64,000 nt of DNA, from contig NZ_LT629802.1 of NCBI RefSeq assembly GCF_900106045.1, positions 5,789,068-5,853,067 of the forward strand, given 5' to 3'. A program made the translations under genes and the position numbers. The notes below the pieces were generated by a model that did no database searches, was not told the DNA's origin, and saw only the letters and a program-made list of their open reading frames with translations. The stretch is from Pseudomonas mucidolens. Lineage in GTDB: Bacteria > Pseudomonadota > Gammaproteobacteria > Pseudomonadales > Pseudomonadaceae. Below, in pieces: positions 42,692-52,858 of this stretch; position 1 is the stretch's first letter, and each line of letters begins with the position of its first letter.

Positions 42692-43771
42692 TTACCGACG
42701 GGTCAGTAGTACACCCGATTCCATATGGTGGGTCCACGGGAACTGGTCAAACATTGCGCACCGAGTAACACGGTGCGTGTCGTGCAGTTGCGCGATGTTC
42801 GCCGCCAGCGTCTGCGGGTTGCAGGAGATGTACAGGATGTTCTCGAAGCGCCGGGTCAGTTCGCAGGTGTCTGGGTCCATGCCGGCACGCGGCGGATCGA
42901 CGAATACACTGCCAAACGCGTAGCTTTTGAGATCGATGCCGTGCAGGCGACGGAACGGCCGCACTTCGTTCAAGGCTTCGGTCAGCTCTTCGGCGGACAA
43001 GCGCACCAGGGTGACGTTATCCACAGCGTTTTCATCGAGGTTGCTCAGGGCTGCGTTGACCGAAGTCTTGCTGATCTCGGTGGCCAGCACTTTGCGCACA
43101 CGGGTTGCCAGCGGCAGGGTGAAGTTGCCGTTGCCGCAGTACAACTCCAGCAGGTCGTCGCTGCGATCGCCCAGGGCGTCATACGCCCAGTTGAGCATTT
43201 TCTGATTCACCGTGCCGTTGGGCTGGGTGAACGCGCCTTCCGGCTGGCGGTAACTGAAGGTACGGCCGCCGACCTCAAGCTTTTCCACCACGTAATCGCG
43301 ACCGATCACGTCGCGCTTGCCCTTCGAGCGGCCGATGATGCTGACGTCCAGATCGGCGGCAAGCTGCTTGGCCGCCGCGTGCCAATGCTCGTCCAGCGGA
43401 CGGTGATAGCACAGCGTGATCATCGCGTCGCCGGCCAGGGTGGTCAGGAACTCAACCTGGAACAGCTTGTGACTCAAGGCGGCGCTGGCTTGCCAGGCGG
43501 CCTTGAGCTGCGGCATCAACTGGTTGATGCGGGTGCTTGCGATGGGGAACTCTTCGATCAGAATCGGCGTGCGCTTGTCGTCCTGGGAGAACATCGCATA
43601 GTGACGCTGACCTTCTTCACGCCACAGGCGGAACTCGGCGCGCAGGCGGAAGTTCTGCAACGGCGAGTCGAAAACCTGTGGCTCGGGTGCCTCGAACGGT
43701 GCGAGCAGGTCACGCAGGCGCGTGACCTTGTCTTGCAGTTGCAGGGCGTAACTTGCAGCATCAAAAGTCAT
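42692..43771 (-). CDS. trmA: tRNA (uracil-5-)-methyltransferase
   Basis: TrmA makes 5-methyluridine at tRNA position 54 (T-loop). The 359-residue protein matches TrmA length. Motifs are [30 protein letters not shown], the SAM-binding [27 protein letters not shown], and the catalytic Cys in [15 protein letters not shown]. It lacks the TRAM domain of the RlmD/RumA branch. Its ATG overlaps the stop of the upstream NCS2 permease as ATGA, so the two are co-translated, the same pair as in P. aeruginosa. Confidence 0.95.
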   Translation of the reverse strand: MTFDAASYALQLQDKVTRLRDLLAPFEAPEPQVFDSPLQNFRLRAEFRLWREEGQRHYAMFSQDDKRTPILIEEFPIASTRINQLMPQLKAAWQASAALSHKLFQVEFLTTLAGDAMITLCYHRPLDEHWHAAAKQLAADLDVSIIGRSKGKRDVIGRDYVVEKLEVGGRTFSYRQPEGAFTQPNGTVNQKMLNWAYDALGDRSDDLLELYCGNGNFTLPLATRVRKVLATEISKTSVNAALSNLDENAVDNVTLVRLSAEELTEALNEVRPFRRLHGIDLKSYAFGSVFVDPPRAGMDPDTCELTRRFENILYISCNPQTLAANIAQLHDTHRVTRCAMFDQFPWTHHMESGVLLTRR

Positions 43772-45063
43772 GCGGGGAACCAGCCTAGCTTGATCACAAA
43801 CAGCAGCGACAGAATCACCAGCGCCGGGTTCAGTTCACGGTAGCGGCCCGAAAGCAGCTTGATACCGGTCCAGGCGATGAAACCGAAGGCAATGCCGTTG
43901 GCGATGGAGTAAGTGAAGGGCATCGCCAGGGCAGTGATCACCACCGGCGCTGCAACGGTAATGTCGTCCCAGTCGATTTCCGCCAGGCCCGAGGTCATCA
44001 GCACCGCCACGAACAGCAACGCTGGCGCGGTGGCAAAGGCCGGTACGCTGGAGGCCAGCGGCGAGAAGAACAACGCCAGCAGGAACAGGATCGCCACCAC
44101 GATGGCCGTCAAGCCGGTGCGGCCCCCGGCACTCACGCCGGCCGCGGACTCGATGTAGCTGGTGGTGGTCGAGGTGCCCAGCAGGGAGCCGGCCATGGCG
44201 GCGGTGCTGTCAGCGATCAGCGCGCGGCCCATTTTCGGCATGTGGCCGTCCTTGCCCATCAGGCCGGCGCGCTTGGCGACGCCGATCAGGGTGCCGGAGT
44301 TGTCGAACAGGTCAACGAACAGAAAGGCAAAGATGATGCTGATCAGGCCGATATCCAGGGCGCCGGCGATGTCCAGTTGCAGGAAGGTCGGGGCCAGGGA
44401 AGGCGGCATCGACATCACCCCGCCAAACGGCGTGAAGCCCAGCACGATCGAGGCGATGGTGACCGCCAGAATGCCGATCAGCACGGCGCCGCGAACCTTC
44501 AAGGCTTCCAGGGCAACGATCAGCGCAAAACCCAGCGTGGCGAGAACCGGCGCTGGCTTGGCCAGATCGCCCATGCTCAACATGGTCGCCGGGTTACTGA
44601 TCACGATGCCTGCGTTTTGCAAGGCGATCAGCGCCAGGAACAGGCCGATACCGGCGGCAATCGCCGAGCGCAGCGGCAGCGGGATGCTGTTGATGATCCA
44701 TTCACGGATGCGGAAGATCGACAGCAGGAAGAACAGCACGGCGGAAACGAAGACCGCGCCCAACGCCACTTGCCAGGTGTGGCCCTGGTGCAGGACCACG
44801 GTGTAGGTAAAGAAAGCGTTCAAGCCCATGCCCGGCGCCAGGGCAATCGGGTAGTTGGCGATCAGGCCCATGATCGCCGAGCCGATGGCGGCCGCCAGGC
44901 AGGTGGCGACGAACAGGGCGCCTTTGTCCATGCCGGTCTCGCCGAGAATGCTCGGGTTGACGAACAGGATATAGGCCATGGCCAGAAAGGTCGTGATGCC
45001 CGCGAGAATCTCGGTGCGCACGTTGGTGTCGTGGGCCTTGAGTTGAAACAGCTTTTCCAGCAT
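43768..45063 (-). CDS. NCS2 (AzgA-type) nucleobase permease
   Basis: A 431-residue inner-membrane protein of the AzgA/GhxP branch of NCS2, carrying hypoxanthine, guanine or adenine with protons. Twelve to fourteen hydrophobic segments are seen. Signatures are [20 protein letters not shown] at the start, [39 protein letters not shown] and [25 protein letters not shown] (shown only in part here as family markers). It is the first gene of an operon with trmA. A TTGAC-N6-GTCAA inverted repeat at 45100-45115 lies just upstream of its start. Confidence 0.92.
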   Translation of the reverse strand: MLEKLFQLKAHDTNVRTEILAGITTFLAMAYILFVNPSILGETGMDKGALFVATCLAAAIGSAIMGLIANYPIALAPGMGLNAFFTYTVVLHQGHTWQVALGAVFVSAVLFFLLSIFRIREWIINSIPLPLRSAIAAGIGLFLALIALQNAGIVISNPATMLSMGDLAKPAPVLATLGFALIVALEALKVRGAVLIGILAVTIASIVLGFTPFGGVMSMPPSLAPTFLQLDIAGALDIGLISIIFAFLFVDLFDNSGTLIGVAKRAGLMGKDGHMPKMGRALIADSTAAMAGSLLGTSTTTSYIESAAGVSAGGRTGLTAIVVAILFLLALFFSPLASSVPAFATAPALLFVAVLMTSGLAEIDWDDITVAAPVVITALAMPFTYSIANGIAFGFIAWTGIKLLSGRYRELNPALVILSLLFVIKLGWFPA

Positions 45064-45274
45064 GCCTGCTCCCTGTGGCGCGCTCGGCGCCGTTATTTGT
45101 TGACCTCAAAGTCAAAGCACAAACTGCGCCAGGCGCCGCGTGTTTTCGAGAGAGGATCGGAAAAAGCGGCGCATCATACCAGCAGGTCGCCGGCCTGTGG
45201 CACCCGGCCTCGGTTTTGTTGAGTGTGGCCTTGGGGCATACTCCCCCGACGTTCAGCCGTGGGTCATTAAAAGC

Positions 45275-45721
45275 ATGAAAAAAGCCATCGCGTGGAGTCT
45301 AGCTCCGTTTGCCTGCCTCGGCCTGTGGCTGGGACCGGCACCGGCGTGGAGCGCGCCTGCACTGGCCTTGAGCGAGGTGCGCGTGTTCAAGGTTGAGTCG
45401 GCCAATTGCACGGAGGTCATCCCCGAACGGGCGGAGAGTACTCATCTGTGCGCGCATCGCGGACCCACTAAGATCTACGTGAAGGAGCTAGGCATCGGCA
45501 ACAACTCCGTGGCCTCGTTCGACGGCGCGCGGCTGGCGGGTCGGAGCACGGCGGTCTGCCAGGTGGGCTCCATCAGCCAGGCGTGCAATGGCGCGGGGAC
45601 ATTAATGGGCTATGTCTACGTGTTTGAGCTGGATGTGCGGGCGCAGGGCTCGTTCCGCTACAGCAACACCTCCATCAATGCGCCGCGCAATACCCTGAGC
45701 ACTGTGCTCTCCATCCGCTGA
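45275..45721 (+). CDS. Secreted DUF4879 family protein
   Basis: A 148-residue protein with a signal peptide (MKKAIAWSLAPFACLGLWLG, cleaved near AWSA-P). The mature domain has LSEVRVFKVESANC, four further Cys in pairs (HLCAHRG, AVCQVGSISQACNG) and a conserved ending NTSINAPRNTLSTVLSIR, which I recognise as typical of DUF4879 (YolA-like) proteins in Pseudomonas. Probably exported; function unknown. ATG 45275 is chosen for the signal peptide; the frame is open upstream. It is divergent from the NCS2 permease. Confidence 0.7.
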   Translation: MKKAIAWSLAPFACLGLWLGPAPAWSAPALALSEVRVFKVESANCTEVIPERAESTHLCAHRGPTKIYVKELGIGNNSVASFDGARLAGRSTAVCQVGSISQACNGAGTLMGYVYVFELDVRAQGSFRYSNTSINAPRNTLSTVLSIR

Positions 45722-45826
45722 TTCCCGTCCATCAATTCCCTTGAACGCTCATAACCCCTCGAAGTCGTACCGCTAAGACGGCGACTTCCGAGAACGCCGC
45801 GAATGCACACCAACCGTGAGGTGTTT

Positions 45827-46351
45827 ATGAGCGCGATCCCTACTGGCGCGGCGGCCAAGCCGTTTGTCGGACATTCGATTAACCTGGTCCTCAATGGTCA
45901 AGCCCGCCAACTGGAGGTATTGCCCTGGACCACGCTGTTGGATCTGTTGCGTGAGCAACTGGACCTGACCGGCAGTAAAAAAGGTTGCGACCACGGTCAG
46001 TGTGGCGCCTGCACCGTGTTGCTCAATGGCAAGCGGATCAACGCCTGCCTGACGTTGGCGGTCATGTGCGACGGCGCCGAATTGACCACCGTCGAAGGGT
46101 TGGCCACTGGCGACAAATTGCACCCGATGCAACAGGCCTTCATCAAGCACGACGCGTTCCAGTGTGGCTACTGCACCCCCGGGCAGATTTGTTCGGCGAT
46201 AGGCCTGGCCCGAGAAGGCCGTGCCCATGATGCGGCGCAGATTCAGGAATTGATGAGCGGCAACCTGTGCCGCTGCGGTGCCTACAACAATATTCGCGAT
46301 GCAGTGCAAGAGGCGTTGCCGGCGTGCCGAGCGTCGGGAGGTGAGCGATGA
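45827..46351 (+). CDS. Molybdenum hydroxylase, [2Fe-2S] subunit (PaoA/YagT-like)
   Basis: The electron-transfer subunit of a xanthine-oxidase-family enzyme. It has the plant-type [2Fe-2S] cluster (KKGCDHGQCGACTVLLNG) and the helical second cluster (CGYCTPGQICSA and NLCRCGAY). There is no Tat signal, unlike E. coli PaoA, so this complex is probably cytosolic. ATG 45827 (MSAIPTG) has GAGGTG upstream and is preferred to ATG 45803. Its stop overlaps the next subunit as ATGA, so the three subunits were built to be co-translated. Confidence 0.9.
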   Translation: MSAIPTGAAAKPFVGHSINLVLNGQARQLEVLPWTTLLDLLREQLDLTGSKKGCDHGQCGACTVLLNGKRINACLTLAVMCDGAELTTVEGLATGDKLHPMQQAFIKHDAFQCGYCTPGQICSAIGLAREGRAHDAAQIQELMSGNLCRCGAYNNIRDAVQEALPACRASGGER

Positions 46352-47337
46352 ACCCCTTTCACTACAGCAAACCCGCCGATGTACAGGCAGCCGTGGCGCT
46401 GAGCAGCGCGACCTCGCGTTTCATTGCCGGTGGCACCAACCTGCTGGATCTGATGAAAGAGAACATCAGCCACCCCGAGCACCTGATCGACATTACCGGC
46501 CTGCCACTGCGCGAGGTTGAGTAGACGCCGGCCGGTGGCGTGATGATCGGTGCCTTGGTGAGCAATGCCGACCTGGCCTGGCATCCCTTGATCGAACAAC
46601 GTTACCCACTGCTGTCCCAGGCGATCCTGGCCGGTGCTTCGCCGCAACTGCGCAACATGGCCAGCACTGGGGGCAACCTGTTGCAGCGTACGCGCTGTTA
46701 TTACTTCTATGACGCCGCCGTGCCGTGCAACAAGCGCGAACCTGGCAGCGGCTGCCCGGCACGGCACGGTTTGAATCGTATCCACGCGATCCTCGGGGCC
46801 AGCGAGCAGTGTGTCGCCACACACCCGTCGGACATGTGCGTGGCCCTGGCCGCGCTGCAAGCACGTGTGCATGTGCAAGGGCGTGGCGGTGCGCGGGTGA
46901 TTGAGTTTGCCGACTTTCATCGGCTACCGGACGATGCGCCACAGCGAGACAACCAATTGGCCGATGATGAACTGATCACCGCCGTTGAATTGCCCGCCGA
47001 CCATCTGGCGGCTCACAGTCATTACCTGAAAATCCGTGACCGTGCTTCTTATGCCTTTGCCCTGGTGTCGGTCGCCGCCGCGCTGGAGCTGGACGGCGAG
47101 GTAATCCGCGACGCGCGTCTGGCCTTGGGCGGTGTTGCCCACAAACCGTGGCGTGACCGTGCGGTGGAAGCGGCCTTGATAGGTCAGCCCGTCAGTCGCG
47201 AGACCTTCAGCGCGGCGGCCGAGGCGCTGTTGCAGGATGCCCAGCCCCTTGAACACAACGCCTTCAAGATCAAACTGGCACGTCGGGCGATCATTCGCGC
47301 CTTGAGCGATGCTGCAGTTGCGGGAGATCGCTCATGA
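46348..47337 (+). pseudogene. Molybdenum hydroxylase, FAD subunit (PaoB/YagS-like), split by an amber codon
   Basis: The frame runs from ATG 46348 to a stop at 47335-47337 and would give 329 residues, but codon 59 is TAG (46522-46524), after LPLREVE. A CAG-to-TAG change would explain it. The rest is well conserved: FAD motifs FIAGGTNLLDLM before the stop and MASTGGNLLQRTRCYYFYD after it, then PCNKREPGSGCPA, the extra Cys set that holds a [4Fe-4S] cluster in PaoB. A restart at ATG 46540 would lack the first FAD loop. Neighbours overlap by 4 bases on both sides. It is either a recent null allele or a sequencing error. Confidence 0.85.
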
Positions 47338-49517
47338 GTGCCATCGGCAAACCGTTGGATCGGGTGGACGGTCTGCTGAAGGTCACCGGTCAGGCACGTT
47401 ACGCCGGTGAGTTTGCTGAAGATGGCCTGCTGCACGGCAGCGTGGTGTCCAGCAGCATCGCCAAGGGCCGTGTGCTGCATATTGACGCTTCACAGGCGTT
47501 GGCATTGCCGGGCGTGGTGAGGGTGCTCGATCACCTCAACCGGCCCAGACTGTCCAGCTATGATGACAGCTACGCCGACGCCGATGCCGCCGACGGCTCG
47601 CCGTTCCGTCCGCTCTACAACGATCGCGTGCTGTACAGCGGTCAACCGTTGGCCCTGGTGATTGCCGATAACCTGGAACTGGCGCGACATGCCGGGTCGC
47701 TGGTGCGCATCGAGTATGAACGCGAAGCCGCTGAAACCGACCTGCTCACGTTACGTGAGCAGGCTCATCCGTCGCCTCAGGAACTGCCCAAGCCGCGTGG
47801 CAACTTTCAGGCCGAATGGGCCGGCGCTGCCATCAACCTGGATTTGCACTACAGCACCCCCATCGAACACCACAACCCGATGGAACCGCACGCGAGTACC
47901 GTGCTGTACCAGGCGGACGGTACGCTGCATATCCACGACAAGACCCAGGGCACGCAAAACTGCCAGGCCTACGTGCAGAAAGTGTTTGGCCTGGATAAAA
48001 GCCAGGTCCGGGTTTTCGCCGCGTTCGTTGGCGGGGCATTTGGCTCCGGCTTGCGCCCGCAGTATCAATTACCGCTGGCGGTAATGGCGTCACTGGCGCT
48101 GAAGCGGTCGGTACGGGTCACCCTGACTCGTCAGCAGATGTTCACTTTCGGCTATCGCCCGCGCACCTTGCAGCGTCTGCAAATAGGCGCGGCGGCAAAT
48201 GGTCGGTTGCTGGCACTAGGGCATACCGCCATTGGCCAGACATCGCGTTTCGAGGACTTCAGCGAACACGTGGTGGAATGGAGCGGCATGCTTTATCACT
48301 GCGACAACGTGCAACTGACCTACAAATTAGTGCCGCTGGACGTGTTCACCCCGCTGGATATGCGCGCCCCTGGCGCCGCCCTCGGGTTGATTGGCCTGGA
48401 GTGTGCGATGGATGAACTGGCCTGCGCCCTGGCCATCGATCCGGTGCAGTTACGCCTGATCAACTATGCCGAGCGCAATCAGAACGAAGACAAACCCTGG
48501 TCCAGCAAAGCCTTGCGCGAGTGTTACCGCGAAGGCGCCGAGCGTTTTGGCTGGCGTCAGCGCAACCCGGAACCGCGCAGCATGCGCGAGGGCCGCCAGT
48601 TGATTGGCTGGGGCATGGCGGGCGGGGTGTGGGAGGCGATGCAAATGAAGGCCAGCGCCAAGGCCTCGATCGATCACGAGGGCAAGCTTACGGTGAGCAG
48701 TGCGACCACCGACATCGGCACGGGCACCTACACGGTGATGACGCAGATCGCGGCGCAGACCTGCGGCGTGGCGATGGACGATGTGCGCTTTATCCTCGGT
48801 GACTCGTCACTGCCCACGGCACCGCTGCAAGGCGGTTCGTTTACCGTGTCGTCGGTCGGCACGGCGGTGCAGCAAGCCTGTGAAGCCTTGAATGAAAAAC
48901 TGCTGACGGTGGCCCGCAAGACGTATCCGGCCTTTAGCGAGGCCGAGTCGGCGCGCTTTGAAAATGCTCAGTTGCACGCCGGCGAGCAGCACATTGACCT
49001 GGCGCAATTGGTGCGTGACAGCGGCGAGCAGTGCCTGGAAGTGCAGGTCGACAGCGAACCCGACGAGCGCCGCAAAGGCTACGCCTCGGCCACGCATTCG
49101 GCGGTGTTCGTCGAGGTGCGGGTGGATGAAGACCTGGGCACCATCCAGGTCAGTCGGGTGGTCAGCGCGGTGGCGGCCGGGCGGGTGGTCAATCCGAAAA
49201 TGGCCCGTAGCCAGATCCTTGGTGGCGTGGTCTGGGGGATTGGCATGGCCTTGCATGAGGAGACTCAGGTCGACCATCAGTTGGGGCGTTACATGAATCA
49301 CAGCCTGGCGGAGTACCACATTCCGGTGAACGCTGATGTCGGCGAAATTGACGTGCTATTCGTTGAGGAACACGACGAGATTGTGAATGCGCTGGGCTCC
49401 AAGGGCGTCGGTGAGATTGGTATAGTCGGGGTCGCGGCGGCGGTGGCGAATGCGATTTATCATGCTACGGGTAAGCGGGTACGGGAGTTTCCGATTACGT
49501 TGGATAAGGTGTTGTAG
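47334..49517 (+). CDS. Molybdenum hydroxylase, molybdopterin subunit (PaoC/YagR-like)
   Basis: A 727-residue catalytic subunit of the xanthine-oxidase family binding molybdopterin cytosine dinucleotide. Motifs include TGQARYAGE at the start, FVGGAFGSGLRPQY, MRAPGAALGLIGLECAMDEL, TDIGTGTYTVMTQIAA, GGSFTVSSVGTAVQ and, near the C terminus, the active-site Glu in LGSKGVGEIGIVG. Length and cluster set fit aldehyde oxidoreductases such as PaoC (aromatic aldehydes), but the substrate is inferred. It overlaps the FAD subunit by 4 bases. No maturation gene (PaoD/XdhC type) follows. Confidence 0.9.
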   Translation: MSAIGKPLDRVDGLLKVTGQARYAGEFAEDGLLHGSVVSSSIAKGRVLHIDASQALALPGVVRVLDHLNRPRLSSYDDSYADADAADGSPFRPLYNDRVLYSGQPLALVIADNLELARHAGSLVRIEYEREAAETDLLTLREQAHPSPQELPKPRGNFQAEWAGAAINLDLHYSTPIEHHNPMEPHASTVLYQADGTLHIHDKTQGTQNCQAYVQKVFGLDKSQVRVFAAFVGGAFGSGLRPQYQLPLAVMASLALKRSVRVTLTRQQMFTFGYRPRTLQRLQIGAAANGRLLALGHTAIGQTSRFEDFSEHVVEWSGMLYHCDNVQLTYKLVPLDVFTPLDMRAPGAALGLIGLECAMDELACALAIDPVQLRLINYAERNQNEDKPWSSKALRECYREGAERFGWRQRNPEPRSMREGRQLIGWGMAGGVWEAMQMKASAKASIDHEGKLTVSSATTDIGTGTYTVMTQIAAQTCGVAMDDVRFILGDSSLPTAPLQGGSFTVSSVGTAVQQACEALNEKLLTVARKTYPAFSEAESARFENAQLHAGEQHIDLAQLVRDSGEQCLEVQVDSEPDERRKGYASATHSAVFVEVRVDEDLGTIQVSRVVSAVAAGRVVNPKMARSQILGGVVWGIGMALHEETQVDHQLGRYMNHSLAEYHIPVNADVGEIDVLFVEEHDEIVNALGSKGVGEIGIVGVAAAVANAIYHATGKRVREFPITLDKVL

Positions 49518-49559
49518 ACAGGCGCGTTGGCGGTGAGAGAGTGGTTCGGCTTGGGATCT

Positions 49560-49744
49560 GCCCCTCACCCTAACCCTCTCCCCAGAGGGGAGAGGGGACT
49601 GATCGGGAAATATTGGCAATCTATGGCAACCTGAAACAGCAGCTTTGAATCCATAATTCAAAATGGTTTTTCAGGTCGCAAATTTTCTCAGCCCACTTTG
49701 GTCTGTCCCCTCGCCCCTCTGGGGAGAGGGTTAGGGTGAGGGGC
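49560..49744. repeat. 39-bp inverted repeat pair with 107-bp spacer
   Basis: Arms at 49560-49598 and 49706-49744 match inverted with one mismatch. The core CCTCACCCTAACCCTCTCCC followed by CAGAGGGG is a widely dispersed intergenic repeat in pseudomonads. It fills the region between the molybdenum hydroxylase operon and the MFS gene. Confidence 0.88.
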
Positions 49745-49829
49745 GGTCCATGCAACATTGCTCAAACTCGCCACGCCCCAAGGATCTTCATCTCTTGACG
49801 GATCGATGTCAGCCAAGTCTCAGTCGGCC

Positions 49830-51071
49830 TCAAGACAGACGCGAGTCTTCCACCGGCGTATGCATGCGATCACGCTTGGCCAGGGTCGGGAACAGTCTGA
49901 TCCAGACCCCGGTCACCAGCAGCGTACCGACACCGCCCAACACTACAGCAGGCACGGTGCCCAGCCAGTGCGCGGTGACGCCGGATTCAAATTCGCCCAA
50001 CTGATTGGAGGCGCCGATAAACAATCCATTCACCGCACTGACCCGGCCACGCATCTCATCGGGGGTTTCCAACTGCACGAACGAGGCGCGAATGACCATG
50101 CTGATCATGTCCGCCGCGCCCAGCACCACCAGCACCGCCAGGGAAAACCAGAATGAGGTGGAGAGCCCGAACGCAATGGTCGCCACGCCAAATACGCCCA
50201 CGGCGGTAAACATCACGCGTCCGACGTGACGGTCCACGGCAAAGCGCGCCAGCCACAACGACATCAACAGTGCGCCCACCGCCGGCGCCGAGCGCAGCAG
50301 GCCAAGACCCCAGGCGCCGGTCAACAGAATGTCCTTGGCGAACACCGGCAGCAATGCAGTTGCACCGCCCAACAGCACGGCGAACAGGTCGAGGGAAATG
50401 GCCCCGAGGATGTCGGGCCGGCTGCGGATAAAGCGGATGCCGGCGAGTAACGAATCCAGCGTCGCCTTGCCTTTGTTCAGGGGCATTTGACGGGCAGGCA
50501 AGTTCAGGGTCAGCACGCAGGCGATCAGGTACAACACGACGGTCGGGCCATACACCCAGGTGCTGCCAAAGGCATACAGCAAACCACCGAGGGCCGGGGC
50601 GACGATGGTTGCCGATTGTTGAGCCGACTGCGCGGCGGCCACGGCCCGAGGAAACAGTGCGCTGGGCACGATGCTTGGCAGCAAGGCTTGGGTGGTGGGC
50701 ATTTCAAAGGAACGGGCGGCGCCCAACAGGAACGCCAGGATGAAGATCATTTCGCGGGTGATATTGCCCGTCAGGCTGCCAACCACCAGCGACAACGCAA
50801 TCATCGCCTGGAGCGTCTGGCAGATGGCGGCGACCTTGCGTCGTTCATAGCGGTCGGCGACATGCCCGGTGTGCAGCATGAACAACACCCTTGGCACGAA
50901 CTCCACCAGACCCACCAGGCCCAGGTCCAGCACATTGCCGGTCAGTTGATAAAGGTTCCAGCCGATGGCCACCGTGAGCATCTGGAAACCACTGGCGGTA
51001 AAGATCCGCGCGAGCCAGAACGCGATGAAAGGGCGGTGGTGACGTAACAGCAACTCGGGTTCACTGGGCAT
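49830..51071 (-). CDS. MFS transporter, EntS-like exporter
   Basis: A protein of about 413 residues with twelve predicted helices, of the EntS (enterobactin exporter)/MFS_3 group: FIAFWLARIFTASGFQMLTV at the start, GHVADRYERRKVAAICQ in the 2-3 loop, FEMPTTQALLPSIVP in helix 4-5, and TPDEMRGRVSAVNGLFIGAS in the second half, the strongest group marker. It is probably an exporter of siderophore-like or drug-like compounds, but no biosynthetic genes are near. ATG 51071 (MPSEPEL) is preferred; the frame opens at 51113. Confidence 0.85.
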   Translation of the reverse strand: MPSEPELLLRHHRPFIAFWLARIFTASGFQMLTVAIGWNLYQLTGNVLDLGLVGLVEFVPRVLFMLHTGHVADRYERRKVAAICQTLQAMIALSLVVGSLTGNITREMIFILAFLLGAARSFEMPTTQALLPSIVPSALFPRAVAAAQSAQQSATIVAPALGGLLYAFGSTWVYGPTVVLYLIACVLTLNLPARQMPLNKGKATLDSLLAGIRFIRSRPDILGAISLDLFAVLLGGATALLPVFAKDILLTGAWGLGLLRSAPAVGALLMSLWLARFAVDRHVGRVMFTAVGVFGVATIAFGLSTSFWFSLAVLVVLGAADMISMVIRASFVQLETPDEMRGRVSAVNGLFIGASNQLGEFESGVTAHWLGTVPAVVLGGVGTLLVTGVWIRLFPTLAKRDRMHTPVEDSRLS

Positions 51072-51243
51072 CGGAAAGACTGGACTGAGCGTGAGGAAAA
51101 GCGAGGGTAGCATCTAGCTGTAACAAATAGTTGCGAGATCCAGCCTGTCCTTGGCAAGACATGCACTTGACTGAGGCAACCTGTCACGCGGCAAAAGACC
51201 ACACAGTGCAACCCGAAAAATGGGACTACTCTTTCATCGATGC

Positions 51244-51257
51244 TTGATCCAGATCAA
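51244..51257. promoter_or_regulatory. Perfect Anr/Fnr box upstream of cioAB
   Basis: TTGATCCAGATCAA fits the consensus TTGAT-N4-ATCAA exactly. It lies 158 bases before cioA in the 344-base gap after the MFS gene. In P. aeruginosa the oxygen regulator Anr represses cioAB, so this site probably makes the oxidase respond to oxygen. The rest of the gap shows no gene. Confidence 0.85.
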
Positions 51258-51415
51258 TGTCGGTTTCGGCGTTGATCGGGCGGCCATTTGGCCAGACTCC
51301 CTGCGTGGTCGGTAATAAAAAGAACGAATTGCAATTCGCCACACTCCATATCCGTGGGGGCAGTGGGCGCAGGCCCATCAGCCAGCAGCCTGAATTACCT
51401 GACAGAGGAAGACTT

Positions 51416-52855
51416 ATGTTCGGTTTGGAGGCACTAGATCTCGCCCGAATCCAATTCGCGTTCACCATTTCATTCCACATCCTGTTCCCGGCCATCACCA
51501 TCGGCCTGGCCAGTTACCTTGCGGTGCTGGAAGGCCTGTGGCTCAAGACCCACAACGACACGTACCGCGACCTCTACCATTTCTGGTCGAAGATATTTGC
51601 GGTCAACTTCGGCATGGGCGTGGTCTCCGGTTTGGTCATGGCGTATCAGTTCGGCACCAACTGGAGCCGCTTTTCGGACTTCGCCGGTGCCGTCACCGGG
51701 CCGCTGCTGACGTATGAAGTGCTCACTGCGTTCTTCCTCGAAGCCGGTTTTCTTGGGGTGATGCTGTTCGGCTGGAACAAGGTCGGGCGCAAGCTGCACT
51801 TTTTTGCGACGGTCATGGTGGCCGTCGGCACGCTGATTTCGACCTTCTGGATCCTCGCGTCCAATAGTTGGATGCAAACTCCCCAGGGCTTCGAAATCAT
51901 TGATGGGCGAGTGATCCCGGTGGACTGGCTGGCGGTGATCTTCAATCCGTCGTTTCCTTACCGCCTGCTGCACATGTCTATCGCGGCCTTCGTCGCCACG
52001 GCGTTCTTCGTCGGCGCTTCGGCGGCCTGGCACTTGTTGCGGGGCAAAGACAACCCGGCGATCCGCACCATGCTGTCGATGGCCATGTGGATGGCGCTGA
52101 TTGTCACGCCGATCCAGGCGGTGGTCGGTGACTTCCACGGTCTCAACACGCTGAAACATCAACCGGCAAAAATCGCTGCGATTGAAGGTCACTGGGAGAA
52201 CGTGGGCAACGAGCCGACCCCGCTGATTCTGTTCGGTTGGCCGGACATGCAGGCCGAAAAAACCAAATACGCAGTGGAAATCCCGTATCTGGGCAGCCTG
52301 ATTCTCACTCACTCCCTGGACAAGCAGGTGCCGGCCCTCAAGGAGTTCCCTCCTGAGGACCGACCGAACTCGACCATCGTGTTCTGGTCGTTCCGGATCA
52401 TGGTCGGCCTCGGCTTGCTGATGATCTTCACCGGTCTGCTTGCGCTCTGGCTGCGCAAGGGCGACCGGCTGTACAGCAGCAAACCGTTCCTGTACCTGGC
52501 GCTATGGATGGGGCCGTCGGGATTGATCGCGATCCTCGCCGGCTGGTTCACCACTGAAATCGGGCGCCAGCCGTGGGTGGTCTACGGGCTGATGCGCACG
52601 GCGGATGCGTCCTCCAACCATAGCCTGGCGCAGATGAGTATTACGCTGGTGTTGTTTGTGGTGGTGTACTTCGCGCTGTTTGGTGCCGGCCTCGGCTACA
52701 TGATGCGCCTGGTGCGCAAAGGCCCGGTTACCCACGACATCACCGAGCCGGCGCATGGCGGTCCAGGGCAGAAGCGCACACCTGCGCGTCCACTGTCGGC
52801 GGCTGATGACAGCGACGACGCCGATGATGGCGACAGTCTGAACAAGGGGAATTGA
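51416..52855 (+). CDS. cioA: Cyanide-insensitive terminal oxidase, subunit I
   Basis: The quinol-oxidising subunit of a bd-type oxidase. The 479-residue protein has nine predicted helices and the heme ligand region RIQFAFTISFHILFPAITIG. Also seen are FWSKIFAVNFGMGVVSGLVM, GDFHGLNTLKHQPAKIAAIEGHWEN (in part a family marker) and GWFTTEIGRQPW. The quinol loop is short, the form typical of Pseudomonas CIO rather than E. coli CydA. ATG 51416 has GAGGA upstream; the frame extends 5' without homology. The acidic, hydrophilic C terminus (DDSDDADDGD) is unusual but common in this group. Confidence 0.95.
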   Translation: MFGLEALDLARIQFAFTISFHILFPAITIGLASYLAVLEGLWLKTHNDTYRDLYHFWSKIFAVNFGMGVVSGLVMAYQFGTNWSRFSDFAGAVTGPLLTYEVLTAFFLEAGFLGVMLFGWNKVGRKLHFFATVMVAVGTLISTFWILASNSWMQTPQGFEIIDGRVIPVDWLAVIFNPSFPYRLLHMSIAAFVATAFFVGASAAWHLLRGKDNPAIRTMLSMAMWMALIVTPIQAVVGDFHGLNTLKHQPAKIAAIEGHWENVGNEPTPLILFGWPDMQAEKTKYAVEIPYLGSLILTHSLDKQVPALKEFPPEDRPNSTIVFWSFRIMVGLGLLMIFTGLLALWLRKGDRLYSSKPFLYLALWMGPSGLIAILAGWFTTEIGRQPWVVYGLMRTADASSNHSLAQMSITLVLFVVVYFALFGAGLGYMMRLVRKGPVTHDITEPAHGGPGQKRTPARPLSAADDSDDADDGDSLNKGN

Positions 52856-52858
52856 GTC

